Source: Verrucomicrobiaceae bacterium
Lineage (GTDB): Bacteria > Verrucomicrobiota > Verrucomicrobiia > Verrucomicrobiales > Verrucomicrobiaceae
Reading direction: 5' to 3'
NCBI GenBank assembly: GCA_016795485.1
Contig: JAEUHM010000020.1
Coordinates: 53,355-117,354, forward strand
DNA length: 64,000 nucleotides
The notes under the pieces were generated by a model. It was not told the DNA's origin, did no database searches, and was given only the letters and a program-made list of their open reading frames with translations. A program made the translations under genes and the position numbers. Positions 54,101 through 61,893 of this stretch are shown here, piece after piece. Each line of letters starts with the position of its first letter. Position 1 is the stretch's first letter.

Positions 54101-54352
54101 GCTTGTGGCATCAGAAGTCATGTACTTCATGTTCGGGACTCCGTTGATGGAACGCTCAAGCGGGATGAGGCATGATTCCTCAAGTACCTTGGCGCTTGCG
54201 CCTGGGTAGTCGAGCGTGACCATCACGACCACTGGTGCCACGTCTGGGAACTGTGAGATGGGAAGGGTGACGATGGACAGGCCGCCGAGGAAGAGGATGA
54301 GCAGCGAGATGACGATGGCCAGTGCTGGCCTGTGGAGGATCTTGGTAAACAT
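51179..54352 (-). CDS. RND multidrug efflux pump, HAE1 family inner-membrane subunit
   Basis: 1057 residues, full AcrB length, twelve helices and two large periplasmic loops. ALAIVISLLILFLGGLSI, LPISQFPDVAPVVV, and the proton-relay helix IGIVVDNAIVVVEAVHAKM are present. In that helix the second Asp of the usual DD pair is Asn. Helix 10 Lys is seen in KNAILIVEFAAQ. The substrate is probably drug-like, but not defined. It starts 17 bases after the adaptor stop. It forms the pump with the adaptor and OMF on either side. Confidence 0.93.
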   Translation of the reverse strand: MFTKILHRPALAIVISLLILFLGGLSIVTLPISQFPDVAPVVVMVTLDYPGASAKVLEESCLIPLERSINGVPNMKYMTSDATSAGEATIQVIFNMGTDPNQATVNVMNRVNQVMSRLPPLVQREGVVVNNLTPNMLMYVNLYSTDKNADMQFLFNYGYINLIPELSRIPGVGSAKILGTRQYAMRIWLKPDRMRAYNISTEKVMEALAEQSVIGSPGRLGRADSKTSQALEYVLTYSGRFNDVEQYENVILRATEEGELLRLKDVATVELGSEFYDLYSDLDGSPSAAIVIKQSFGSNAHEVIKEIKAKLAEFKVKSFPSGMDYKISYDVSNFLDASIEKVLHTLVEAFILVALVVFVFLGDGRSTLIPTLAVPVSLVGAFLLMQCFGVSINLITLFALVLAIGIVVDNAIVVVEAVHAKMHGKDHMSPYAATKLVLHEIAGVIIAITLVMTAVFVPVTFMPGPVGVFYRQFSITMAVAIVLSGVMALTLAPVLCAMLLKKPDHGGVKKWRGPVALLLDLFNRVFERITDMYESLLKRIVHRWILTLILLVGAGAGTYYINQELPAGFIPAEDQGMIYAILQTPPGSTLERTYAKSTELQKIAKSIEGVESVSTLAGYEVLTEGRGSNAGTCLINLKNWSERTLTAPQIIAELEHRCKEIAGAQLEFYEPPAVPGYGAAGGFSLRLLDKTNTGDYDRLQVVNNEFMEALQKRKELRGLFTFFSANYPQQEIIIDNKVAMQKGVSVGKAMDNLGILIGSTYEQGFIKFGQFFKLYVQADPKFRRMPKDLNDLYVANEKGEMVPYSAFVKLVPKQGLNEITRYNAYPAPSIQGAPAKGYSSGDAIKAIQEVAAQTLPRGYDIGWAGLSFDEVGRGNEAIYIFIIVLAFVYLVLVGQYESFMLPLAVILSLPVGVMGSFAMLNAMGLDNDIYAQVGLIMLVGLLGKNAILIVEFAAQRHHEGLSIFDAAVESAKVRLRPILMTSFAFIAGMVPLLRATGAGAIANKTIGASAAGGMLLGTVMGLLVVPGLYYIFGTLSDRGKLLPDEHDTPLSELGEFD

Positions 54353-54369
54353 GGTGGGATTCTCCTGTG

Positions 54370-55485
54370 TTACTCAGCCCGCAGTTTAAGATGCTTGATG
54401 GCCTCCTCAGGCTCCTCGTACTCATATTCGACCTTTTTGCCGCTCTTCGCCTGGCGCAATCCTTCGAGCACGATCTTGTCCTTCTCCGTGACACCCTCAC
54501 TGATGATGAAAAGGTCTTCAATCTCTTCACTGATGTGCACCCGCTGTTGTGTCAGCACATCATCTTCCCCCGCGACGAAAACATAGTGGTGATCCAGAAC
54601 TTCAAACGTACATTTCTGAGGAATCAACACCGCACCTCGGACCAGCTTGTTCATCTGAATGTTGCCCGTGCCGCCATGGCGAAGCAGGCCATCTGGATTG
54701 GGGAAGTCTGCGCGGAACGCGATGGTTCCAGTCTCGTTGTTGAACTCTGCTTCAATCACGTTGACCCGACCTTTTTCTTTGAAGACTTCGCCATTGGCCA
54801 TCATCAGTTTGACCACCTTTCGTTCCTCGGGTTGTTCGTGGGAGGCGTAGTCCAGATATTCAGCTTCCGGCACATTGAAGTAGACCCACATCTCGCTGTT
54901 GTCAGAGAGCGTTGTTAGCAAATCGCCTTCGTCCACCAAGCTACCCTGACGCAGATGCAGGCGATCAATGATGCCTGGGAAGGGTGCGTTGATCTCAGTG
55001 AAGCTGAGATGAGTCTGTGCGACGTTTACCTCTGCGACAGCCTTCTCCAGTTTAGCCTTGGAGATGGCAAGTTCTGTATCAGACACCACTTTATTATCGG
55101 CCAGACGCTTGGTGTTTTCGAACTCCACCCTTGCGGCCTGTGCCTCCGCCTCTGCGCGCTTGAGTTCTGCCTGATAGATCCTTGGCATGATCTTGAACAT
55201 GGGGTCACCCTGCTTTACTCGCTGGCCTTCTTTGACGTGGGTCGCTTCCAAATAACCACGCTCCAGGGCGCAGACCTCAATGTTGCTCCGCGAATGAATC
55301 TGACACACGTATTCGCGTGCGACTGTGGTGTCGCGTTTGAGCGGCCGAGTGACGATCAGCTTCGAGTCTTCGTGCTTTTCTTCTTCATGTGCCTCCACCT
55401 CTGCTTTGTGGCAGCTGTTGAGTAGCGGGGCTGTCATCATGCTGAAAAGCATGAACCATTTCAGGGGGGTGTTGAATGTGTGCAT
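54370..55485 (-). CDS. RND efflux periplasmic adaptor (membrane-fusion) lipoprotein
   Basis: 371 residues from ATG 55485, whose signal ends in a lipobox (MTAPLLNSC). A longer frame to 55584 would add 33 residues without a signal pattern. The adaptor has lipoyl-like halves (VCALERGYLEATHVKEGQRVKQGDPMFKI … TEINAPFPGIIDRLHLRQGSLVDEGDLL), an alpha-hairpin of about 60 residues between them, and beta-barrel parts (EMWVYFNVPEAEYLDY). The first gene of the operon; faces the LysR gene across a 356-bp divergent region. Confidence 0.92.
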   Translation of the reverse strand: MHTFNTPLKWFMLFSMMTAPLLNSCHKAEVEAHEEEKHEDSKLIVTRPLKRDTTVAREYVCQIHSRSNIEVCALERGYLEATHVKEGQRVKQGDPMFKIMPRIYQAELKRAEAEAQAARVEFENTKRLADNKVVSDTELAISKAKLEKAVAEVNVAQTHLSFTEINAPFPGIIDRLHLRQGSLVDEGDLLTTLSDNSEMWVYFNVPEAEYLDYASHEQPEERKVVKLMMANGEVFKEKGRVNVIEAEFNNETGTIAFRADFPNPDGLLRHGGTGNIQMNKLVRGAVLIPQKCTFEVLDHHYVFVAGEDDVLTQQRVHISEEIEDLFIISEGVTEKDKIVLEGLRQAKSGKKVEYEYEEPEEAIKHLKLRAE

Positions 55486-55841
55486 CTTGGGGGGTGCACA
55501 CTCATCGCACTCTACCATCGGCTCCGGTATAGCCTCGACAGGGGGTTTTGGAATCCACACTTTGAGGGGTGAAATCTGCCACAAGTTCGTGACGCAGGAA
55601 ATGCATGGAAAGCACCTAATTTGGGCTGTTCCAGCGCAACCAGCCCACCTTCATTTTCACGCTGCGATCTCCATGGAGAAATTGCGATTGATGAACGGTA
55701 GGCCGTCTCACGTTTAGCCCGGTTTCAATGTGTCACCGAGCGCTTTTGACAACGTGACTGAGACAAACCTGTGGGAAATCACGCTTCTCACTATTTCATC
55801 TTTTGCTCTGCATCGTTCGCTTTGCTAAATGTAGGACTGTA
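55486..55841. promoter_or_regulatory. Divergent promoter region between efflux operon and LysR regulator
   Basis: 356 bases. It holds a palindrome TCTCCATGGAGA at 55668-55679, a further inverted repeat TGGGCTG (55622-55628) with CAGCCCA (55641-55647) 12 bases apart, and no gene. These may be LysR-binding sites. The location, between a regulator and the operon it faces away from, is the classical place. The start of the adaptor could reach to 55584. Confidence 0.45.
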
Positions 55842-56717
55842 ATGGCATTCCTAAACTACCACCACCTCCGCTACTTCCGTGCCATCGCTCATGAGGGCAG
55901 CCTCACCAAGGCCGCGCGGCACCTGAAGCTCTCGCAATCCGCCCTCAGCGTGCAGCTTCGCAGTTTGGAGGAGAATCTCGGTCAACCGCTCTTCGAGCGG
56001 AAGCACAAGGCCCTCGTGCTCACCGAAGCCGGCCAGATCGCTTTGGAGTATGCCGATTCCATCTTCCGCAGCGGCGAGGAACTCACCGACCTCCTCCAAA
56101 ATCGTGCCAAACGCAGTCGCGGCTTCCTCCGCGTCGGCGCGGCCTCCAATTTGTCGCGCAACTTCCAGCTCACCTTCCTCCGACCGCTCATCACCCGTGA
56201 TGACGTCGAGCTCATCATCCACTCCGGCACCTTGCGCGAGCTTTTGGCGCAGCTTCAAAATCACACGCTCGATGTCGTGCTCTCCAACACGCCTGTTCGA
56301 CGCGATGCCGACACCGGCTGGCACAGCCACCTGCTCGACGAGCAGTCCGTGAGCCTCGTCGGCCGCCGCACGCGCGGCATGAAGCCATTCCGCTACCCCG
56401 AAGACCTGCGCACCACGCCCATCGTGCTCCCCAGCCTCGAAAGCAGCCTCCGCGCGGCCTTTGACGTGCTCATGGATCAGGCCGGCATCCGCCCGAATAT
56501 CGCCGCTGAGGTCGATGACATGGCCATGCTCCGTCTCATGGCCCGCGAGACTGCCGGCGTCACCCTCGTCCCGCCCGTCGTCGTCAAAGACGAACTCGAA
56601 AACGGCACCCTTGTGGAGCGCCACCGCCTCCCGCAGATCAAAGAGACCTTCTACGCCATCACCCCGAGCCGTCGCTTCCCCAATCCGATCCTGCGTGACC
56701 TCATGAAACGAAAGTGA
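55842..56717 (+). CDS. LysR-family transcriptional regulator, NhaR-like
   Basis: 291 residues. The winged helix-turn-helix is at the N-terminus (NYHHLRYFRAIAHEGSLTKAARHLKLSQSALSVQLRSLEENLGQPLFERK), followed by a type-2 periplasmic-binding-like effector domain. The YHHLRYFRAIAHEGS opening resembles NhaR, which responds to Na+. It is divergent from the RND efflux operon and so is the likely regulator of it. The effector is unknown. ATG 55842 is clear. Its composition is G+C-rich like the genes downstream, and it ends 3 bases from the convergent beta-helix gene. Confidence 0.88.
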   Translation: MAFLNYHHLRYFRAIAHEGSLTKAARHLKLSQSALSVQLRSLEENLGQPLFERKHKALVLTEAGQIALEYADSIFRSGEELTDLLQNRAKRSRGFLRVGAASNLSRNFQLTFLRPLITRDDVELIIHSGTLRELLAQLQNHTLDVVLSNTPVRRDADTGWHSHLLDEQSVSLVGRRTRGMKPFRYPEDLRTTPIVLPSLESSLRAAFDVLMDQAGIRPNIAAEVDDMAMLRLMARETAGVTLVPPVVVKDELENGTLVERHRLPQIKETFYAITPSRRFPNPILRDLMKRK

Positions 56718-56720
56718 TCG

Positions 56721-58268
56721 CTACGGCCTCGGCCCATACACCGGCCTCTCTTCGCCGTCATGGGCACCTGCTTGAGTTAGCATCGAGAGATCAGGTGGCT
56801 CAAAATGATGTGCAGGATCTTCTGGAGGTGAAACAGGCACTTCCAGCACGCGGCCGTGTTTTTCGAACTCGGTGCCACGCAGCTTTTGGAAGGTCCAGGT
56901 GCGAATTTTGCCTTCGAAGGGCATGCCGATCACCGCGTAGGCATTGTGGTCGATGATGCAGTGATCTCCGAAACGCTGCACATCGACGGCGCGGCCGCGG
57001 CCGGTGGAATAGCCTCCGTAGGTCGCGGCGGGTGGTTTGCTGCCGATGAAGAGGTTGTGGGTGATCACGGCATGATCGAAGGGCTCGCTGGTGTAAATGC
57101 CGAGACCGTCACCGGCTTTGAGGACGGTGTTGTGCTGGATTACATCGCCCTGGCTGAAGCGGTGCAGTTTGAAGGGCTCATACACGATGTTGTAGAGCAC
57201 ATTGCGCAGAAAGTAGTTCGGGCCGCCGAGGCCGGGCTGCGAGGAGATGCCGACGAAGCAGTTCGTGAGGCGATTGCGCATGATGCGGCAGTTGTGAAGC
57301 GCGAAATCGGCCTCGATGCCGTCGTCGAGACCGCTGTCGATATCGTTGTTGAGGATGTCGTTGCAGCTTTGCTCCGCCGCGCCGTCGTCTTCCATGTGGC
57401 TGATGCAGTCGCGGAAGCCGGAGACGCGGTTGTGACGGATCACATTGCCGCTGCCGGTGAATTGAATGCCCTCGCCCTCGTTGTCGCCACCCGCGCCCAT
57501 GATCTCCGGCTTCCACTCGCGGATACCGGTGATGACGTTGTCCTCGATGCAGGCGTTCATCATGCCGGGCTTGTAAGCCTTGATGCCAAACTGCGAGCGG
57601 ATGGTGCAGCGGCGCACGACGCAGTGTTCCGAGCCATTCAAACGCACCGGGCCATTCACGGTGACGCCTTCGAGATAGACCCACTTCCGATTCGTGAGGC
57701 TGATCTCACTGAAAACGGCCTTCCCACTCGTGCTGCGATACACGATGGGCTTTCCGGGCTCGCCATCGCGATTGAACGTGGCCGCTCCGTAATCGCCATC
57801 GGCGAGCAAAAGCACCTCGCCCGGCTTCACGGCATTCAAATCGGCTTTCGAGCCGTTTTTGAACTCCGCATCGGCTTTCGCGATCTGTTCGGGCCGCGTC
57901 GATGCCTTCACGATTTTCGTCGCCGAGCCGCCATCAGGGTCATTGAGCTTCAATTCGATCTCATAAGCCGTTCCCGGCTCCAAATCGAACACGCTGCCGC
58001 TGAGTCGATTGGTCCACGTGAAGATCGGCGAGGTCTTCTGGCTCTTTCCGGCCGGAACTCGCCTCAGCGGCAAGCCATCGCGCCAAGCCGTTTCGCCTTC
58101 TTTGCGATACTTCATCTCACAAACGGCATCGAGGTCATCATCACTCTCGATCTGCCATTCAATCGCGAGATTCGTGATCGTCGGAAACGGCGTGGTGATC
58201 TCACCGGGCGTGGTGGAGTCCGCCGCATGCAAGGTGCTCAGAAGAAAGAACGGAAGCAGTTTAGTCAT
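56721..58268 (-). CDS. Secreted parallel beta-helix protein, chondroitinase-B/alginate-lyase (PL6)-like
   Basis: 515 residues with a signal peptide (KLLPFFLLSTLHA). Residues about 20-125 are fibronectin-type-III-like (YEIELKLNDPDGG). From 140 on is a right-handed beta-helix with many short inverted-turn repeats (ADLNAVKPGEVLLLADGDY, EGVTVNGPVRLNGSEHCVVRRCTIRS, NVIRHNRVSGFRDC, GLDDGIEADFALHNCRIMRNRL). This matches the chondroitinase-B and PL6 fold, which cut alginate or dermatan. I could not assign the catalytic Lys and Arg with confidence. It overlaps the propeller gene by 8 bases at its start. Confidence 0.68.
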   Translation of the reverse strand: MTKLLPFFLLSTLHAADSTTPGEITTPFPTITNLAIEWQIESDDDLDAVCEMKYRKEGETAWRDGLPLRRVPAGKSQKTSPIFTWTNRLSGSVFDLEPGTAYEIELKLNDPDGGSATKIVKASTRPEQIAKADAEFKNGSKADLNAVKPGEVLLLADGDYGAATFNRDGEPGKPIVYRSTSGKAVFSEISLTNRKWVYLEGVTVNGPVRLNGSEHCVVRRCTIRSQFGIKAYKPGMMNACIEDNVITGIREWKPEIMGAGGDNEGEGIQFTGSGNVIRHNRVSGFRDCISHMEDDGAAEQSCNDILNNDIDSGLDDGIEADFALHNCRIMRNRLTNCFVGISSQPGLGGPNYFLRNVLYNIVYEPFKLHRFSQGDVIQHNTVLKAGDGLGIYTSEPFDHAVITHNLFIGSKPPAATYGGYSTGRGRAVDVQRFGDHCIIDHNAYAVIGMPFEGKIRTWTFQKLRGTEFEKHGRVLEVPVSPPEDPAHHFEPPDLSMLTQAGAHDGEERPVYGPRP

Positions 58269-60321
58269 GGAGTTTCGTAGTGCGGGCCATGTTGCCGAAC
58301 ATGTGATAAATCACGCTGCCGGGCGTGCCGCCGTAGGTGAAGCCGCGTGCGGTGTAGCTGGGGGCGTCGCGGTGGAAGTCGTGCCACGTCTGGCCGCCGT
58401 CGGTGCTGCGGAGGATGCCTTTGCCGCCGTGCAGGGTGCTCATGAGCATGATGTCGGGATTCACGGGATCGATGTAGAGCGGGCCGCTGTCGAGCGCGGC
58501 GAGTTCGGTCCAGGTTTTGCCCGCATCGGTGCTTTTGAGGAGTTTCGCGGGGCGTGAGCCCTTGTAGCTCCAGTAGTTCTCGTGCTGGCCGTCGGAAATG
58601 AAGAGCGTGTTTTCGTCCTGCGGATGATGCGCCATGCCGTCGATGCCATCAGCGGCGCGGACGACGGCCCAAGTCTCGCCGCGATCGTGGCTGGCGTAGA
58701 GGCCAGTGCGCTTGAGGCATTGCAGATACACATGCTGACCGCTCGGGCTGGTCATGAGGCTGAGGCCGTTTTTCGTTTTCAGCGTGTGTTTCCAAGTCTG
58801 GCCGCCATCGTTGCTTTTGAAAACGCCGAGTTGGTAGTTGCACAGGTGCATCACATCGGGGTTGGAAGGATCGAAGCACAAATCGCCCATCTCGCTGTCA
58901 TCGAGCCACTTGCCCCATTCGCCGCCAAACTGCTCTTTGAGGTCCAAAACGAGCTTCCATGTCTCGCCGCCGTCATCGCTGCGATGCAGACGCGGGTGAC
59001 GTGTGCCACCGTGGCCGTGGATGATGGCAAACCAGGTGTCTTTTCGCGTCGGATGCGCTTTGACGACACTGCCATCGTGGTTTTGCCAATTGTCGTTCCA
59101 CCATTCGGTCTGCACACGCACCGGCTTCCAGGAAGCACCGCCGTCGCTCGTTTTGAAGACGCCTTGATCCAGCGCGGCGACCATGGCCTGCTGCGGATCG
59201 TGCGGGCTGATGGCAGGCCCGTTGAAGTAGCAGAGCACTTGCAGGCCCGTGGTGCTGCCGGTCCAGCTCACGCCGAAGTCGGTGCTGCGACACATGAGCG
59301 AGCTGTCGCATTTCAACCAGGTGCTGCCATCCGCGGTGACGGTGAGCGTGCTGCATTTGCCCTCGGGCGACGCGTAGCGGTTCATGCCGGGATAGCTGCC
59401 GCGATCCCAGTTCGTCTCGATGCGATGACGCGTCCACGTTTCACCGTTGTCGCTGCTCACGACGAGCTGGCTCAGCGCCCAAAGCATGACTTTGCCGCCC
59501 GGCGCGACCGCCAGACCACCCGCAAAGCGCAAGCCCGGCTGCCACTGGTGCGGCACCTCCTTGATCATCGTGAAGCTCGTGCCGCCATCGAGGCTGCGAT
59601 GCAGTTTGCCGGTGGAATCAAACGCGAACAAGCCGCTGCCTGTCGGCGTGGCACGCGCGGTGAGGATGATGCTCTCCGGCAGCTTCAGTTGCCACGTTTT
59701 GCCGCCGTCCTTCGAGATCGCGAGGCCCGGCGACGGGCGGCACGCGACGCACAGCGTGCCATCGGCGAGGAGAAGCGGAAACGCGGGCGTGTCCGTCGAG
59801 TTGTTCGCCACCGGCGGCCTCGTCAGCTCCGTCCAAGTCACGCCGTGATCGCGTGAAACACGCAGCGTGCTTTCGTGATCGAGCGCATACACCGTGCCGT
59901 CCGCCGCACAGGCCATCGCGTGGCCGAGCTGCGGTGTTTTGTCATCGCCGACCTTCGGCGCGGTGCCGAACACCGCCTGCCAAGTGACGCCGCCATCATG
60001 CGAGGCCCAGATCATGCCGCACACGCCCCAATACAGATGCTGCGAGTCCTTCGGGTCGATGGCGAACTGCCGGTTGTGCGAGACGATCTGCTTTCGCGCC
60101 ATCACGCCACGCTCCACATCGGCGGACATCTTCCGCCACGTCAAACCGGCATCCAGCGAGCGAAACAACCCGCTCAGATCCGTCATCGCCCAGACTTCCT
60201 TTGGGATTGTGGGATGCGCGACGACATCCTCAATCCAGCCTCCGCCTCCAGGCCCGAAAGGATGCCAGGTGGGTTCAGCGAAGGCGGTGGTGGTCGCCAG
60301 GAGCAGGGTAAGCAAACGCAT
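58261..60321 (-). CDS. Secreted Asp-box beta-propeller, sialidase/GH74-like
   Basis: About 686 residues with a signal peptide (MRLLTLLLATTTAFAEP, ATG 60321). I count about thirteen Asp-box repeats of the type SxDxGxTW (RSLDAGLTW, SHDGGVTW, SRDHGVTW, SKDGGKTW, SSDNGETW, SDDGGETW, SNDGGQTW, SHDRGETW, STDAGKTW, STDGGQTW and others), which suggests two seven-bladed propellers as in GH74 xyloglucanases or sortilin. Catalytic Asp positions cannot be assigned. It could be a hydrolase or a binding scaffold. The stop overlaps the next gene by 8 bases; the pectate-lyase-like gene is 63 bases upstream. Confidence 0.72.
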   Translation of the reverse strand: MRLLTLLLATTTAFAEPTWHPFGPGGGGWIEDVVAHPTIPKEVWAMTDLSGLFRSLDAGLTWRKMSADVERGVMARKQIVSHNRQFAIDPKDSQHLYWGVCGMIWASHDGGVTWQAVFGTAPKVGDDKTPQLGHAMACAADGTVYALDHESTLRVSRDHGVTWTELTRPPVANNSTDTPAFPLLLADGTLCVACRPSPGLAISKDGGKTWQLKLPESIILTARATPTGSGLFAFDSTGKLHRSLDGGTSFTMIKEVPHQWQPGLRFAGGLAVAPGGKVMLWALSQLVVSSDNGETWTRHRIETNWDRGSYPGMNRYASPEGKCSTLTVTADGSTWLKCDSSLMCRSTDFGVSWTGSTTGLQVLCYFNGPAISPHDPQQAMVAALDQGVFKTSDGGASWKPVRVQTEWWNDNWQNHDGSVVKAHPTRKDTWFAIIHGHGGTRHPRLHRSDDGGETWKLVLDLKEQFGGEWGKWLDDSEMGDLCFDPSNPDVMHLCNYQLGVFKSNDGGQTWKHTLKTKNGLSLMTSPSGQHVYLQCLKRTGLYASHDRGETWAVVRAADGIDGMAHHPQDENTLFISDGQHENYWSYKGSRPAKLLKSTDAGKTWTELAALDSGPLYIDPVNPDIMLMSTLHGGKGILRSTDGGQTWHDFHRDAPSYTARGFTYGGTPGSVIYHMFGNMARTTKLHD

Positions 60322-60384
60322 GGTTGAGCAAAACGTCCCGGAGCAGGCAAAGTGTCTCAGCAATTGGCTGAGAAGCAGCGGCCA

Positions 60385-61467
60385 TTACTCCAGCGACCTC
60401 ACACGTTCGATCACCCGCGCATCGCGCCCGTCACGCGGCAACGCTCCGGCTTGCTTGAGCACGCTTTGCAGCGCATCCGCCGCGCTCTCGGTCTTCACCG
60501 CAGGTGCCTCGAAGGGCGATGCGGCGCGATAGCTCGACGGCGCGGGACGTTTTTCGTTCCAGCCATCCGCGACACGTTCATGCAGCGTCACCCAGTTCCA
60601 TTCATCCGTCGTTGGCTGGCTTTTCAAGACGTTGCCTTGCATGAAGAGGCTTAGCGCTCCCGGAGGATCTTCGATGAACACGCAGCCCTTGGCAGCGTTC
60701 GAGGCCGCGCCGAGCAGGTAAGTGTTGCCCAGCAGGTTCACGCGAGCGCCGAGGCGCAGTTTGGTGGCGTTGTTGTTCTTCCAGGCGGCAAACACATTGT
60801 TCACCACCTGGTAGTGACCGCCCTCCAGCTTCGGATTGCGATCCTCGCAGCCTGCAAACAGGCAGTGATGCAGCGTGATGCGATCACACTCCGCGCCGGA
60901 GAGCCAGCCCTTGCTGTGCGGCGGCGCGGCATCGGCGATCAGACACCATTGAAAGGTCGCATCCTCCACGCGGCCCCAGGTATTCACGCCTTCATCCGTG
61001 GCCCCGTGGATGGAGCAGTGCTCCACGAGCACGCGACGCGTCACGCCACCCTCCTTGCCCCAAAGCAGGATGCCATCGCCCGATGTGCCGCCTTCACTCA
61101 CGTGAATGCGCAGACCGCGCACGATCACGTCCTCCGCGTTCACCATATCCAGACCATGCCGCTTCAGCGTGATGCCAGCGCCCGGCGCCGTGGACGCATC
61201 CAGCGTGACCGAGCCCTCGCGAATCCGCAGGCGCGACTTCAACTCCACCTCACCCTCGACGGCAAAGTGAATGACCCTCGCGCCGCTCTGTGCCAAAGCC
61301 TCACGCAAGCTCCCTGCGCCCTCATCGGCCAGATTCGTCACCCGGATCACCCGGCCGCCCTCACCACCGCGTGTCGCCGCACCAAAGCCCTCGGCTGGCG
61401 TGGCAGCATCCGCAGCATGCAGCCGCAGAATCAACAGCAGTGGCAGGATAAAGCGCAGGCATTTCAT
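60385..61467 (-). CDS. Secreted pectate-lyase-like parallel beta-helix protein (PL1-type)
   Basis: 360 residues. ATG 61467 overlaps the stop of the upstream gene as ATGA (61464-61467) and gives a good signal peptide (CLRFILPLLLILRLHAADA). Family blocks are GEGGRVIRVTNLADEGAGSLREAL, RVIHFAVEGEVELKS, DVIVRGLRIHV, and LVEHCSIHGATDEGVNTWG with ECDRITLHHCLFAGCEDRNPKLEGG. These match Pectate_lyase-like proteins of PL1 and relatives. Ca2+-binding Asp and catalytic Arg are plausible but I could not place them all. The role is cleavage of a uronate polymer. Confidence 0.75.
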   Translation of the reverse strand: MKCLRFILPLLLILRLHAADAATPAEGFGAATRGGEGGRVIRVTNLADEGAGSLREALAQSGARVIHFAVEGEVELKSRLRIREGSVTLDASTAPGAGITLKRHGLDMVNAEDVIVRGLRIHVSEGGTSGDGILLWGKEGGVTRRVLVEHCSIHGATDEGVNTWGRVEDATFQWCLIADAAPPHSKGWLSGAECDRITLHHCLFAGCEDRNPKLEGGHYQVVNNVFAAWKNNNATKLRLGARVNLLGNTYLLGAASNAAKGCVFIEDPPGALSLFMQGNVLKSQPTTDEWNWVTLHERVADGWNEKRPAPSSYRAASPFEAPAVKTESAADALQSVLKQAGALPRDGRDARVIERVRSLE

Positions 61468-61892
61468 GATTTCGGCTTCGGCGGACATGCCCAGAGCAAC
61501 ACGATGCCAATCAGCAAGCAGCCCACACTATCCATCAGCGTCCACCACAGCGGCAGCGGGCATTGCAGATCGATCGAGAGATACGCCGGACCTGCGAAGA
61601 CCATGACCCAGCCGCACATTCGCACGAGCGGCTGGTAGCGCTCGAGATCTCGCGAGATGACCCAGATCAGTGCGGCGATCACGACGTAGGCAAAACCGGC
61701 ATTGCCTGACAAATAGACGACGAGCGGTGTGATGGGTTGTTTGCCATACCCCATGAGCCACGCGAACTTCTGGAACGCGATCTCCGGCAGCAGCGCTCCT
61801 GGCAATCCTGTGAGCAAAATGGCGATCATGAGGCGCAGCATCCAAAGCTGCACGCGTGGGCGAGGAAGACGGTTGGTGGACATGGGCGGCAT
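61464..61892 (-). CDS. Small four-helix membrane protein, function unknown
   Basis: 142 residues with four hydrophobic segments (LWMLRLMIAILLTGLPGAL; TPLVVYLSGNAGFAYVVIAAL; LVRMCGWVMVFAGPAYL; LMDSVGCLLIGIVLLWAC). No recognised motif. A short cytoplasmic basic N-terminus supports the inner membrane. ATG 61892 or ATG 61883 could start it. It overlaps the pectate-lyase-like gene by 4 bases and follows the secreted protein gene at 1 base, so it belongs to the same transcript. Confidence 0.55.
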   Translation of the reverse strand: MPPMSTNRLPRPRVQLWMLRLMIAILLTGLPGALLPEIAFQKFAWLMGYGKQPITPLVVYLSGNAGFAYVVIAALIWVISRDLERYQPLVRMCGWVMVFAGPAYLSIDLQCPLPLWWTLMDSVGCLLIGIVLLWACPPKPKS

Positions 61893-61893
61893 C

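Noticed and set aside
55851..56624. 257-residue minus frame opposite LysR
   Set aside because: The plus strand has a full LysR helix-turn-helix and effector domain.
56856..58280. 474-residue frame on the plus strand, opposite the beta-helix gene
   Set aside because: It is the antisense of a clear beta-helix gene with signal peptide; its Ala/Val/Asp-rich composition arises from G+C-rich codons on the other strand.
58582..59856. 424-residue plus-strand frame opposite the Asp-box propeller
   Set aside because: The minus frame has a signal peptide and about thirteen Asp-boxes; the plus frame has no family features.
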